A stretch of 64,000 nt of DNA from Jaminaea rosea (Eukaryota; Basidiomycota; Exobasidiomycetes; Microstromatales), in contig NW_020289977.1 in the NCBI RefSeq assembly GCF_003144245.1, forward strand, positions 868,001 to 932,000, given 5' to 3'. Of this stretch, positions 30,301 through 40,694 are shown one piece after another; the stretch's first letter is position 1; every line of letters starts with the position of its first letter. The position numbers and the translations under genes were made by a program. The notes beneath the pieces were generated by a model. That model worked only from the letters and a program-made list of their open reading frames with translations. It searched no databases and had not been told where the DNA came from.

Positions 30301-32687
30301 TCAATGCGCAGGGAGCTTTGCCTCCGATAGTTTGTAGAAGTGCGACCTGCAATGAAGTAGGAGAGGGCGGGGTTAGACGAATGCTCCACTGGGGGGGGGG
30401 GGGGGGGGGCAGGCGTGGTAGCGGTACTTACGCCAACTCGGGTAGCCAGTCCTGGTAGCGAACGACGTGCGAAACTTACGATCAGCATCTTGCGAACGTC
30501 ATTCCCAGCTGTCGCGTCAACTCACCCTCTCGATCACCGTGACGTCGCGCATGAAGCTTTTCGTAGTCTGTACCACCTCCGAATACACCACCCATCTCCC
30601 CTTCGTCTCCCGGTTGAAGAGCACCGACGACGGATGTATATGCAACAACGCTCCCCCTCTCACGCTCCTCCACTCTCCATTTCCCGTCCTCCTCGACGCA
30701 TTTTTGAAGAATCCCATGACCATACACCTTCTCAGCCGCACTGCGTCGCCTTCGCAGCTGATGTGTGGGTCGATGCCGAAGCGAAGCATGTAGCGCTGCA
30801 GCTGCGCCCTGATTGCAACAGCACGGGAGAGCGCCTTGAAGTTCAATCGATGGTTCCCACACCACCGGCTGGACTGCTTGCCCACGCGCGGATTCACAAA
30901 GGAATTGAACACGTTCAAGAGGGTAAGGGCGTCCCCCTCTTCTGCGGTGAATTTGCGCCGTTCCAGCTCGCCCTCTGCTCCAGCTTTTGACCGGCCCTCG
31001 TCCGGTATAATGAAAGGATTGCTGACGGAGAGCACAGCTGCGATACTCAACATCTCGCTTGTGCAGCGTAAGTCTTTCGATGCGAGCAACGCTCGAGCCA
31101 TCATGGGCTCAATGGGCATTTCTGACATTTGCTCGCCCAGCGGAGTGAAACGACCCCACTCGTCTAGGGCACCGAGGGCTGAGAGGAACTCAAGGGCGCG
31201 GACCATCATTCCGCTCGGTGGCGCAGGGGGTAGGTAGTCGAAACGGGAGAGATTGTCTATGCCTAGGGCTTTGAGGCGGAGCACATAGGGGGTAATGTCT
31301 ACGCGGGCTACTTCGGCGGGAGTGTTTGGGACAAGCTTGACCGAGGCGGGCCAGAGGCGTAGGCATTTCCCGGAAGAGGTGCGACCTGCTCTGCCTGCAC
31401 GCTGTATTGCTGATGCTTCTGAGATGGGTACCGAGGACAAGATGTCCATGCTCGTCGCCGGATTGAAGAGGCGCATCTTGACGAAGCCGCAGTCGACCAC
31501 AAAGCGGATTCCATCGATCGTCACGCTCGCCTCGGCGATGTTTGTTGCAACGACGCATTTCCTGGAGCCTCTAGGTGTAGGCGTGAAGATGGCCACTTGC
31601 TCCTCTGACGAGAGCCCGGCATGGAGAGGGAGAAGCTGCAGCGGCAGGGAACCACGGGGAAGGTCCAGTGTGCGATCCGCCAAAGCCTGGAGGCAGCGAT
31701 CGATCTCGTCTCTACCGGTGAGAAAGACGAGAATGTCGCCCTGGCTTTCGTTGAGGTGGATGGACCAGACTGTGTCGATGGCGGCCTTGACGTAGTCTGC
31801 ACAGGGCTGGGAGAGGTGAGAGATCTCGACAGGGTATGTGCGACCTTCAAGGGATAGGATGGTCGCTAGGGGCTTAGCTGGCTTGCCATCTTGCCCTGGC
31901 TCGCCTTCGTTGAAGAAGTCGAAAACATTTTGAGCGTCTATCGTGGCGCTTGAGATGATGATGCGGAGCTCAGGCCGGCGTCGACGGATCCTGGGGGAAA
32001 GCAACCGTGGTCAGCCAATCCTACCTTGAGAGCATCCGGCCTCGTCGGCTCACTTTTTGAGCAGGCCCATCAACAGGTCACTGTAGGCCCCCCTTTCATG
32101 CGCTTCATCGATCATGATGACGCTGAACTTGCTAAGCAGCGGGTCCCGCATACACTCCATGAAGAGAGAGCCATCGGTCAAGAAGCGAATCCTCGTCCTC
32201 GTCGGGTGAGAGTTGTCCTCGAAGCGTATGGAATACCCTACCTCGTCGCCTAGCACTGCTCCAGCTTCCTTCGCCACTCTGGACGCAACGGAGATAGCTG
32301 AGATGCGTCTGGGTTGGGTGATGGCAATTTGCTGGCCTATCGAGGACCAGCCCGCTTCGAGGAGGTATTGAGGGATCTCTGCGTGAGGGTGGGCGAGGAG
32401 GTGGTGAATAGGCGGGATACTTATCGCTGAGAGGTACTTTGCTCACGAGTTGTCTTGCCGCATCCGGTCTGTCCTACCACGACGGTCACAGGGAATGTCT
32501 GCACGGCATACAGGATGGCCTTCCTATGCTTGAAGATGGGCAGGTGCTGCCTCTGCGCATGAATGCTGCTCGAGGGTCCTGCCTGCGAGGCTGCTGCGCC
32601 GGCATCGAGAAAGTCCTCGGCCTCAGTCGCCCGGTCGAGCGATGAGCCTGGTCTTGCGGTACCAGGCTTCCAGAAAGTGGCGGCCAT
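30301..32687 (-). CDS. DHX35: DEAH-box RNA helicase DHX35
   Basis: Minus strand exons 32447-32687, 32054-32378, 30526-31990, 30432-30451 and 30301-30346 give 698 residues. DHX35 is a spliceosome-associated DEAH helicase. The start MAATFWKPGT and LPIFKHRKAILYAVQ are typical. Motif I is GQTGCGKTT (joined to QIPQYLLEAGW by the first splice), motif II DEAHERG, motif III SSATIDA and motif VI QRAGRAGRTSSGKC, all intact. The HA2/OB part ends TKSFMRDVTVIE. Without the last two introns the protein would end there in VS; splicing a 20-base exon and a 46-base exon adds RDWLPELASHFYKLSEAKLPAH, matching the conserved end of animal DHX35. The last intron contains a 19-base C run. It is head to head with the F-box gene. 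Confidence 0.93.
30391..30409. repeat. G19/C19 homopolymer inside a DHX35 intron
   Basis: Nineteen G in a row on the plus strand (C on the DHX35 sense strand), inside the last intron of DHX35. It is the longest homopolymer noticed in the window. In sense orientation it is followed directly by AG and then, about 40 bases on, by the CTAAC branch site and real acceptor TTGCAG. Confidence 0.95.
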
Positions 32688-32903
32688 TGTCGAGCTGGCT
32701 GTATGCTATCTCGCCATTGCTCCAACTAGAAGAATGAATGGCAGGAAGACGCAAAGTTGACCTGGCGAGCGGACGGACAGAGGGCGACTCCGCTTTCCGC
32801 TCATGCCTCGACTCCACCTCGGACGGAAGACGAGACGCCTCGCAGCTCCATCGTGGCGCACGATGACTTGATTGCCTTCTCCTCACCACCACACTCTCCT
32901 CTG

Positions 32904-35015
32904 ATGAGCTCGCCAGGAGGCTCGACGCCGTCCTTGACGCCGTCGAGGGCTGCGACACCAGCTGTAGACAGCCCGTCCTTTGCCTCGACGCCGAATCGAA
33001 CGGCCACACCTGCAACAGCTGACGACAATGATCAGCTCGCCCAATTCAGGCGGCAATGGAGGGAGGAGGTGCGAAACAGGACGGGGGTAGAGCCGTCCAC
33101 GCAGGCTCCTTCGTCGTCAGCGCAAGCTGGTCCTTCAATACCTCGCCGAGATGTCGCTGAGCATGACGCGGGGGATGAGGATGACGCCAGACCTCATTCA
33201 CCAAGTAGAACTAGGCACCTCCTCGCACTGGCTGAGGAGCAGGAGCGAGCAGAAAGAGCTGAGGCAGCGAACAATGAGTCAGAGGGCCAAAGAGCAAAGC
33301 GCAGGCTACCTCCAAGGCAGATGGTTGGCGAGAATGCGCCTGCTCAGGGTAGCGCCGGTACTGTCTCCAAGATGAAGGCAGCCGTCAAGGCGTATGCGAC
33401 AGCGGTGGAGAATGAAAGGAAGGGAGACCTCGATGAGGCCCTTTTTCATTACCGCAAAGCCTTTCGACTAGACACAGCTGCCGATCGCCTCTACGAGCGA
33501 GCATATGCGCTTCTTCGACACACGGACTCAGATGACAATGCTTCAGTCTCGACCGAGAGGCAGAGGGACGCACTTCTGGCCAGTCCAGAGGTGGCAGACA
33601 TGGTCAGGCGAGCGACTGATTTCGACGATGTGCGAGTTGCTGCAATTGAGAAGATGCAGGCCAAGGTCAAGGAGGCCAAGGAGGCCAAGCAGCAAGACGC
33701 TCGACCTGGGAAGGACAAGGAGCAGAAGGGAATGCCGAAACAGCCACCGACAAGCCCACGGAGACAGACGAAAGAGCAGCAGGTGGAAGGCGTCGCAGCT
33801 CTTGGTCAGCGGGACGAGCTAGCAGAGATCATTTCCAAGGCCGCTACGAACGAAGAGGTTGAGGGTCGCGATCTATCCACCATCAGCTTCACCAGCCCGC
33901 CGCCCTCAATCTCCAAGGGCGGCGGAGGTCAAACAGGGCAAGACGACTTGGCTGACAAGATGCAAGGCGCATCGTTAGAGAAAGATCAAGAAGCTGTACA
34001 GGAGCAAGAGACACAGCCGCCACCGCCAATCGCCAAGCTTCCTGACGAGATTCTTGCTCACATCTGCCGTTGCGTAGTCGAGCCTCGAGGAAAACGGGGT
34101 GCCAGGATCAGGCCGCCAAAGGTCGAGGTAGGCGATGCGGCGGCGGCGAGATCAGCATCAGCAGCGGTGAAAGTGCCAGGTGCAAAGCCAGCGCCTACTC
34201 CTCAAGCTGAACCCTCCAGCAACATCGGCATCAACAAACCTTCGCAACCTATAGGCGTCGGCATCGTACTTGCCGGTCCAGACTGGCAATCGCTCGAGAT
34301 GCTCGCCCGTACCTGCTGGAAATGGCGTCTCACCTCACGCTCCCGCCACCTGTGGGCATACATAGTCGCCGAGACGTACCAAGAACCCCAACTTCCCCTA
34401 CCTTCCCACCTCAGTACCCCGTCTGCGGGGGTCAATCCACGCTTGACCTTCATCCACCACCCTCGCCTCCGACTGACCGGCTGCTACATCGCCGCCTGCC
34501 ACTATTCGCGACAGGGTTTGTCGGTAGACAACGTCTGGGTGCGCGTCGTTCACCTGGTGGAGTTCTACAGGTCAATTCGATTCCTTCCCGACGGTAGGGC
34601 TCTAACGCTGCTCACGACGGACCAACCAAGGGATACGGTGGGCAAGATGCATGCGGGCAACAGTGACCAGGGATTCGCGGTGGGCAGATGGAGGGTGGAG
34701 CTCCCCTCCCGCGACACCGACGACGATGACGACCAGTACGGCGCGGCCGACGATGAGGATATCCTCGCCTCCCTCAAGTCCTCTCGGCATCGCGGCGACG
34801 CCCGCGTGATCATCGAGGACCTGCGGGATCGTACCCGTCCTAAGTACTCCTTCCAGATGATACTCTCGTTGCGTTCAACGAGTAGGGGCAAGTGGAATAA
34901 GATGGAGATGTTGGACTATCGATCGGTCAATCTAGAGACGGGAGAGGTGGTGAGCATTCCGAACAAGCATAGCAGGCCGTTTCACTTTTCTGCTGTTAGG
35001 AGTTTCGGGGTATAG
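32904..35015 (+). CDS. F-box protein of the FBXO9/Hrt3 type
   Basis: 703 residues from the ATG at 32904; the frame is open upstream to the region of the DHX35 start, but no in-frame ATG is present there, so a missed 5' exon is possible. F-box proteins recruit substrates to SCF ubiquitin ligases. Features in order: the DQLAQFRRQWREEV helix (about 45) typical of FBXO9, a proline/serine linker, a TPR/MIT-like helical pair KAYATAVENERKGDLDEALFHYRKAFRL, the F-box IAKLPDEILAHICRCVV (about 375) interrupted by a low-complexity insert and resumed as DWQSLEMLARTCWKWRLTSRSRHLW, then the Hrt3 C-terminal domain with YIAACHYSRQG, FYRSIRFLPDGRALTLLT and MLDYRSVNLETGEV. Substrates unknown. Head-to-head with DHX35. 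Confidence 0.85.
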   Translation: MSSPGGSTPSLTPSRAATPAVDSPSFASTPNRTATPATADDNDQLAQFRRQWREEVRNRTGVEPSTQAPSSSAQAGPSIPRRDVAEHDAGDEDDARPHSPSRTRHLLALAEEQERAERAEAANNESEGQRAKRRLPPRQMVGENAPAQGSAGTVSKMKAAVKAYATAVENERKGDLDEALFHYRKAFRLDTAADRLYERAYALLRHTDSDDNASVSTERQRDALLASPEVADMVRRATDFDDVRVAAIEKMQAKVKEAKEAKQQDARPGKDKEQKGMPKQPPTSPRRQTKEQQVEGVAALGQRDELAEIISKAATNEEVEGRDLSTISFTSPPPSISKGGGGQTGQDDLADKMQGASLEKDQEAVQEQETQPPPPIAKLPDEILAHICRCVVEPRGKRGARIRPPKVEVGDAAAARSASAAVKVPGAKPAPTPQAEPSSNIGINKPSQPIGVGIVLAGPDWQSLEMLARTCWKWRLTSRSRHLWAYIVAETYQEPQLPLPSHLSTPSAGVNPRLTFIHHPRLRLTGCYIAACHYSRQGLSVDNVWVRVVHLVEFYRSIRFLPDGRALTLLTTDQPRDTVGKMHAGNSDQGFAVGRWRVELPSRDTDDDDDQYGAADDEDILASLKSSRHRGDARVIIEDLRDRTRPKYSFQMILSLRSTSRGKWNKMEMLDYRSVNLETGEVVSIPNKHSRPFHFSAVRSFGV

Positions 35016-36371
35016 AGCATCACGAGAGGAGTGGTAGGCGTTGTCACGGGGAGTGGTCCGTAATGCTAGACGATTATGATGATAATAATCAGAATGCAGC
35101 AAGGTCATAGTCGCGGCGAATGCAGGTGCTCCGACCTCTCTGATCCTCATTCAGCCTCATATCGATGATCGTGAACGCACTTACCACGAAGCCTAGGGTT
35201 GATAGCGTTTCCGCCTGGCGCATCAAGTCGCCTCCAGTACCTACACACACCCTCAATCGCCAATCTGATCGCAGCATGCAAGGAGCGCGGGTCCCCAGTC
35301 TCAACTCAAACCCCTACCTTGGTCCACGCGACATTGACGTCGCCCCCCTGCTCCCCTCGGTGATCATCTACAGCGGGTGTTGCTATTCCTGTTTGGCAAA
35401 GCCCCGAAAGAGGTCGAGGGCGCAGCGCCGTCTGAGTTGCCGGCGGGCTGCGAGCGTGTGCGAGCGTGTGCGAGCGGCAGCGGCTGTGAAATCAGCGGCA
35501 CGGGACGAAGCTCGCCTCGCCTCTGTTTGCTCTGCCGCTCTCCGCTCCGCCTCGCCAGATCGTCGAGAAGAGATCGAAGAGCGTGCGTCTTTGAGCTTGC
35601 CCGGCTACCCAAAATCGAGCGAGCATCGAGGAGCGAGCGAAGTTGTTCGTCATCTGGAATGATGTCTTCGGTCGCTAATCACCACTACTTGCCGCTGATC
35701 TCATTTCATTCGTCTTTCTCCTGTCAGTCGTGCACGCTGCACGATGAAGTTGGTTGGCAGTTGGCTGACGAGGCTCGGTGGTCCCCGCGGCTGCCACTCG
35801 AGGTCTAACCGAGAGGGCGGGGTTGAAGCTGGTGTTGCTATTCGAGGCCATCGCTGGAAGAAGAGGAGGCGCAAACGCGCAAGGGGCGTGTGCCGGCCGA
35901 TGCAACACAGCTCAGCCTCCTCTTCTCTTCCGCGCCCGAAGTGAAAGAGCAGCGCAGAGTGCGGCGTCTTGATCCATTAAGAGATGTTGGCGGGGGGGAG
36001 CGAGGGCCGCTTTCGCTCAGGGACACATAGAGATGAAATGATGTGACGAGGGCGGGTCGATAGCAGCAGAGGAGGTCAGCCGTCATGCCTGCCTGCGAGC
36101 GAGCCTGCTCGCCTACTCCAGCCGATCGATGGTTGGCCTTTTGCTGCCGCGAAACACCCATCGATGTTGCGTCGTTGCGTCGTTGCCTTCGAGGAGTGAG
36201 ACCTTCATCTACCCCGTCGCTGGCTGACATCGAGCGGCTATTTCCCCCATCACCTCTCCATCCTACCCACCTCTCCATCACCACCGTCCCGTACTATCGA
36301 CACCCACGATACCGCGCTACCCCTTCCTCCCCTTCGACCTCTTCCTCCACCGCCCAACTTCTCGAGTTGAT
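35016..36371. other. Long intergenic stretch without a confident gene
   Basis: Several frames of 70-165 codons exist on both strands (for example plus strand 35165-35662) but none has a domain I recognise. A minus-strand spliced candidate starts at an ATG near 35334-35367 (exon containing MSRGPR, donor GTAGGG, acceptor GTGTAG, second exon YWRRLDAPGGNAINPRLR, donor GTAAGT) and would end near 35089; its product is only about 40-60 residues and matches no family known to me. A 13-base sequence GGTGTTGCTATTC occurs at 35376-35388 and again at 35831-35843. The end is the promoter of the secreted protein gene. Confidence 0.45.
35451..35476. repeat. Tandem CGAGCGTGTG repeat
   Basis: Two and a half exact tandem copies of a 10-base unit in non-coding DNA. 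Short, and a possible polymorphic marker only. Confidence 0.8.
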
Positions 36372-37121
36372 ATGTCCTCGAGCTACCATCCTCCGCTTCA
36401 CCACCGCTCCCGACGCCTCGTCTCCCTCACCCTAGCGCTTGCCATCCTCCTCACTCTCCTCGCCATCTCCCCTTCACCCGTCACAGCGGCGACCCCTGCT
36501 CTGTCAGACAATGGGCCCGCTACCCCACCACAACTGAGGCGCAGGTCAGCCTCCGGGGCAAAGAAGCACGTACCGGGACTTGGCCCCTTTGGCAGCTTCA
36601 CGGACGCTTTGCCTGCGGTCAGAACCTTTCTCCCAGAAGAGAGAATGGCGGCAGCAGCTGAGACGGCGGAGCTCTCGGAGCGAGAAGAGGCGGTGCCTTC
36701 CGTGCCCGAAAAGAGGGCAGAGCAACGACCGCGACAAGAGCAACGCCAGAAGGGAGTCAGGATCACTAAGCGCTCCGAGCAAGGTATCGCCAGGCTCAGC
36801 GCGCGAGGTCTCGGTGACAAAGATGATGATGGGGTCGCCCATCTGATTGCCCGTAAAAAGCTACGAACTGTAGAGCGAGAGCAACGAGCGAGGGAGCAGG
36901 AGGAGGAGGAAGAAGAAGACGACTATGACTCTCGCGATGCTGAAGAGCCGGAGGGCACACGATACAGCGTGTGAGTAGCACGACGACGATGCTGCATACC
37001 TTACCCGAGCTCAAAGCTGACCGACATCTCCTGATCTCGAAGTGATCCCGCCAATCACCCATTGCCTTGACGCAGCACCACAGCATCACGCACGACCCTA
37101 GATGGGCTCCAGCACCGATAG
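36372..37121 (+). CDS. Small secreted protein, unknown function
   Basis: Exons 36372-36970 and 37076-37121 give 214 residues; a GTGAGT donor and GCAG acceptor extend the last frame by 15 residues, otherwise the first exon ends in a stop two codons on. The N-terminus has a basic segment (LHHRSRRLVSL) then a long hydrophobic core ending VTAA, a signal peptide or anchor. No domain is recognised. The mature part has several dibasic sites that a Kex2-type protease could cut (LRRRSASGAKKH, PEKRAEQ, TKRSEQG, IARKKL). The C-terminus is very acidic (EEEEEEDDYDSRDAEEPEG). It could be a wall or secretory-pathway protein, or a processed precursor. The acidic and basic blocks also make it plausible as a low-complexity Golgi protein. 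Not similar to any effector I know. Confidence 0.6.
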
Positions 37122-37442
37122 CGACCTCAGCTTCATACATGTAACATACATTCATCAAGACTCCGCATCATCATCATCGACATTCAGCATCGATCATTGT
37201 CCAAACTTTCCCTTCATCATCAACGATAGCATCATCAGCACACGCCTCGGGGGCAGCGTCTGGCAGGTGCCCAGCACGCTCGGACGCCTGCGCCACGGCG
37301 TCATTTTCTCTCTTCTTTTTGTCGGCATAGACGTCGAATCCAATAGCATCTCAATGTACATAGCTACACACTACTACCTCCTCAATAATCAATGCTCTCG
37401 TCTTTACAGTCCCCCTCCCTCTTCGATCCATCTCCTGGGTGC
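37122..37442. other. Intergenic between converging genes
   Basis: 321 bases between the stop of the secreted protein and that of the RIM13-type calpain; both genes transcribe toward it. It is slightly richer in A/T than the flanks, as expected of 3' UTRs. No gene. Confidence 0.55.
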
Positions 37443-40400
37443 TCACCTCAACCTTCTCATCACCCAACTCCTCTCCTCACACCATCCCTTTAGCTCGAAT
37501 GTTCCCTCGCCTGCTTCCCACTGACTCGCCACGATACGATATCTGCTCCCTCTAGTGAGGCGGACACGATGGAGCGCCGAGCCCGCGGGCGAAGAGTGGT
37601 AGGGACCGGAGGTTGCGCGGAGTGTTAGGTGGGACGGTTCGGGAGGTACGTCAGGGTCGGAGTTGGTAGGCATAGAGAAGAGAGACAGGTTTGTAGCTGG
37701 GTATCGTAATGGGGCAGCCGCATCGTTTCGGCCTTCCAGGAAAGGGCCGCCTAGTGACGAAGCCAGAGCCTGGCTGGGCCCATCCTCTTCACCTTCTCCC
37801 TGAGCCGGTCCCTGACCGTCGGCCAGCAAACGGAAGACTCCTCTCACCGCTTTCGACGCCTTTGCTCCTGCGCCTACCTCAGCAGCAGGCAGCTCAACCT
37901 CCCACGTCGGATTATCGTAGTATCTGCCTCTGTTTGGAGGGCCCGCAGCTGTCCCCTCTACCTCGCTCCATTGACCCTTGACGACTTTGGCGAACATGCC
38001 TGCTCCTTCAGGTGGAATGGGGTGGACAGAAATGGCGCACTCTGCTCCAGCTCCTGAGCTACCAGTCCACGCCCTCTTGGCAGCGATAATTCGCATCTGC
38101 GGGCACTCCAGCCGCACCTCGAAGTCGGCTTCTATGCCGGGCGCAAAGCTGCTGGGTACAAGAACGTACAATCCTGCCTTGGTAGGCCCCGTACCGGGCA
38201 GACGAGCGCGGAGCTGGGTCATACCTGTAGCGTACTCCCCCGAGTGAGCGACCAGGCTGGCAGGCGAGTCTATGCTGTCCACTCGGCGCACCAAACTCGT
38301 ATCATCTGCCTCACCCGGTGTTGGAGAGTAGGCCAAACAGAGATGGCAGGGCACCGGAGGGCTGGTCTTCAGGGTAATCTTCACCTCTGCCCCCTGTGGC
38401 GTATTCGCAGGTACAGCGAGGAGGTACTGCGGATTGAGCTGGTACGAGGGGGAGAGCCTGTGTCCGCCGGATGAATAGCCTGGCGTCCACGAAGAAGAGA
38501 GCGTTTCCGACCAGCTAGGCGCAGAAGATTCGGAGTCGTCGTGAATGTCGCTGAGGGTGACGGAATGAGACGAAGAGCTCCAAGCACGGAGGGTGAAGCG
38601 CTCGTCGTTGTCCTCGTTGCTTTGCTCGCCATCCTTGGCAGCTCCTTTTTCCTGTGCGCCATCAACGTCCGGCGTACCCTCCTGATGCAAAGCAACCACC
38701 ACAGTATATCTCTTGCTCATCTCCTCTGCGAGATGACTGACACCAGGCGCCTCATCCTTCATCACCATGGGCGCCAGAAAGCTAGGTTTGAACCGCACAA
38801 GGTGGTGCGAAGAAGAGACATAGTCGCTCCGGCCTGTACGATCGGCGTTGATGGGGAGAACGCGACTTGCCGCTATAGTACCGGAAGAGGATGAGGAGGA
38901 GTCCTCGAAGAGGTGAAGAGCAATGTAGGTGCGCCCTCGTGAAGGAGAGGTGCTTTGAAGATGGCGAGAGAGATGAAGCCAGACCTCTGCGACACCTTCT
39001 TGTCGCTGCTCTTCTTCGTTGCCGACCGTGTGCTTGCCTTCCCTCTTTTGCGTGACCGTGAGAGCCAGCTCGACATTTCGCACCACGATGGGGCTCTTAC
39101 GATCTGGCGTGCCATCCTCTTTGTCCGGTCCTGAGCCTGTCGCAGACCACCGCGCATGAACCTCAGCCACATTAGCAAAGAGGCTCGTCGGATCCCAAGC
39201 TAAGTGTAGCGTGGCGAAGCGTGAGCAGAACTCGTCCCACGAGATGGAGAGAGGTCCTTGAATTGACGAGGACAAGGATGATTGCGACGATGTTGCTGCT
39301 GTTGATGGTCGCCAGGGATTCATCAACGTGATCGTACGTCCTTCAGGCCCCTCAACCATATCCAGTAGCGCGTAGCTATGCCCGGGTATCAGAGCATCCC
39401 CGGTCCCCACAAAACGGCGCCTTTGCTGCTCAATAGAGGCACTGCCTCGGGTACCAGCGCAGATCAGCACAGTGCCCTGTTTCCAAGAGCGAAACAAGCG
39501 CTGCCATGTCTTCTCCCTCTGAAAGCTTGTGCTCGTGCTCAGACTCGCGCCTCCCGAAGTGGAATCTACATCGCCAGGCAGGTCCACAACCTCAGGCACC
39601 CACCCTGTGAGCACATGTAGATCCTCCGCGGGCACCGAACCTTGGGGCGCGTAGGTCCGTAGGATGGTGAGATAGGCCTTCTCGATCAGGGCGGGGAGGA
39701 TGATTGTTGAAGGCATCGAGGAAGAGCAGGAGAGATTTGATGAGACGCTCGCACACATGAGTTCTCCGTTGCTCCAGTGCGGTAGCTGATCGTCAACCAA
39801 GATGCGCCGAAGGCAGCCGTTGTAGTGTAGCCGAACCGCGTATACAGGTGGTGAGGACGACGTCGACGACGACAAAGAGGATGGGCCAGGCTCGCCCACT
39901 TCCTTCGCTTGATCGCTATGCCATAGCGGTCTGTGCAGCAAGGACGTATCCCGGCGATGATCGTGCTCTGCAATGACCTCGAGAGCAGCGACCAGCCCGC
40001 AATTGGTGACTGCGTCCTGCGTAATGCTCTGCCCTCTCAGCGACCCGCTACCAGCAGGAATGGATAGGCTCGCCTTTTGAGGACGCTGAAAGTGGGCACC
40101 ACCCTCAACCTGCTCTTTTGATAACTCCGGCAGTGGGTGAGTTGGTCCTCTCTCCATCCCCGGCATCCAAGGCTCCACCGCCAAGTCATTCACTCTCGAG
40201 GACTCGCGTAGCACCTTCGCCTGGTTCTCCACCTGCGCATGTCTCCTCCCTTCTTGCCCTCCACCACCCCATCTCTTGGCCCATTGTGACCCCTTGACCT
40301 CCCTGATCTTCTCTGCGCGCTGCATAGCCTTGCGCGCTTGGCTCATGAGCTTCTCCCGCAAAGACGTCTGCCGGGTCGCATCGTCCCCACCTGTCTGCGC

Positions 40401-40694
40401 CGCCTGAGCGTGAGCATGGGATAGGTTGCGACAACACCAAAGGAAATCAGTGGCTGCAGAGAGGTAGAGAGGGTAGGCCAGCTCGTATCGCCTGTCTGTC
40501 GACCAAGAAGAGGGACCTGGCGAGGTGCCATCGCTGTTTTCATGGCGTCGCGCGACGGAGAGGTTGCGAGTCGCTGAGGCGAGGACTCGGGCGAAAGTGG
40601 CCCTATCTGGGCAGAGGATTGCAGGTGGGCATTCCAGGTAGTCGTGAACTGGTGACAGCGATGATCTGGGGGCGGAGCCGGAGGCAGATGTCAT
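37443..40694 (-). CDS. RIM13: Calpain-like cysteine protease of the RIM13/PalB type
   Basis: Single exon, 1083 residues from the ATG at 40694 (the frame continues upstream without an ATG). RIM13/PalB cleaves the RIM101/PacC transcription factor during ambient pH signalling at endosomal ESCRT platforms. The N-terminus has helices like an MIT domain (YLSAATDFLWCCRNL ... QARKAMQRAEKIREV), which binds ESCRT-III. The protease domain has its nucleophile in SITQDAVTNCGLVAALEVI (Cys about 228), the His in GHSYALLDM (about 439) and Asn in NPW (about 458). C-terminal beta-sandwich domains carry GKQEVWLHLSRHL-like blocks and end YRIVASQWEAGEGTFELKGW. Triad residues are intact. Low-complexity inserts in the protease domain lengthen it over the usual 800-850. 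Tandem upstream neighbour is NUF2. Confidence 0.88.
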   Translation of the reverse strand: MTSASGSAPRSSLSPVHDYLECPPAILCPDRATFARVLASATRNLSVARRHENSDGTSPGPSSWSTDRRYELAYPLYLSAATDFLWCCRNLSHAHAQAAQTGGDDATRQTSLREKLMSQARKAMQRAEKIREVKGSQWAKRWGGGGQEGRRHAQVENQAKVLRESSRVNDLAVEPWMPGMERGPTHPLPELSKEQVEGGAHFQRPQKASLSIPAGSGSLRGQSITQDAVTNCGLVAALEVIAEHDHRRDTSLLHRPLWHSDQAKEVGEPGPSSLSSSTSSSPPVYAVRLHYNGCLRRILVDDQLPHWSNGELMCASVSSNLSCSSSMPSTIILPALIEKAYLTILRTYAPQGSVPAEDLHVLTGWVPEVVDLPGDVDSTSGGASLSTSTSFQREKTWQRLFRSWKQGTVLICAGTRGSASIEQQRRRFVGTGDALIPGHSYALLDMVEGPEGRTITLMNPWRPSTAATSSQSSLSSSIQGPLSISWDEFCSRFATLHLAWDPTSLFANVAEVHARWSATGSGPDKEDGTPDRKSPIVVRNVELALTVTQKREGKHTVGNEEEQRQEGVAEVWLHLSRHLQSTSPSRGRTYIALHLFEDSSSSSSGTIAASRVLPINADRTGRSDYVSSSHHLVRFKPSFLAPMVMKDEAPGVSHLAEEMSKRYTVVVALHQEGTPDVDGAQEKGAAKDGEQSNEDNDERFTLRAWSSSSHSVTLSDIHDDSESSAPSWSETLSSSWTPGYSSGGHRLSPSYQLNPQYLLAVPANTPQGAEVKITLKTSPPVPCHLCLAYSPTPGEADDTSLVRRVDSIDSPASLVAHSGEYATGMTQLRARLPGTGPTKAGLYVLVPSSFAPGIEADFEVRLECPQMRIIAAKRAWTGSSGAGAECAISVHPIPPEGAGMFAKVVKGQWSEVEGTAAGPPNRGRYYDNPTWEVELPAAEVGAGAKASKAVRGVFRLLADGQGPAQGEGEEDGPSQALASSLGGPFLEGRNDAAAPLRYPATNLSLFSMPTNSDPDVPPEPSHLTLRATSGPYHSSPAGSALHRVRLTRGSRYRIVASQWEAGEGTFELKGWCEERSWVMRRLR

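Noticed and set aside
35165-35662. Plus-strand frame of 165 codons starting with ATG
   Set aside because: Composition is basic and low complexity in the second half, no domain found, and a rival spliced reading on the other strand is equally weak.
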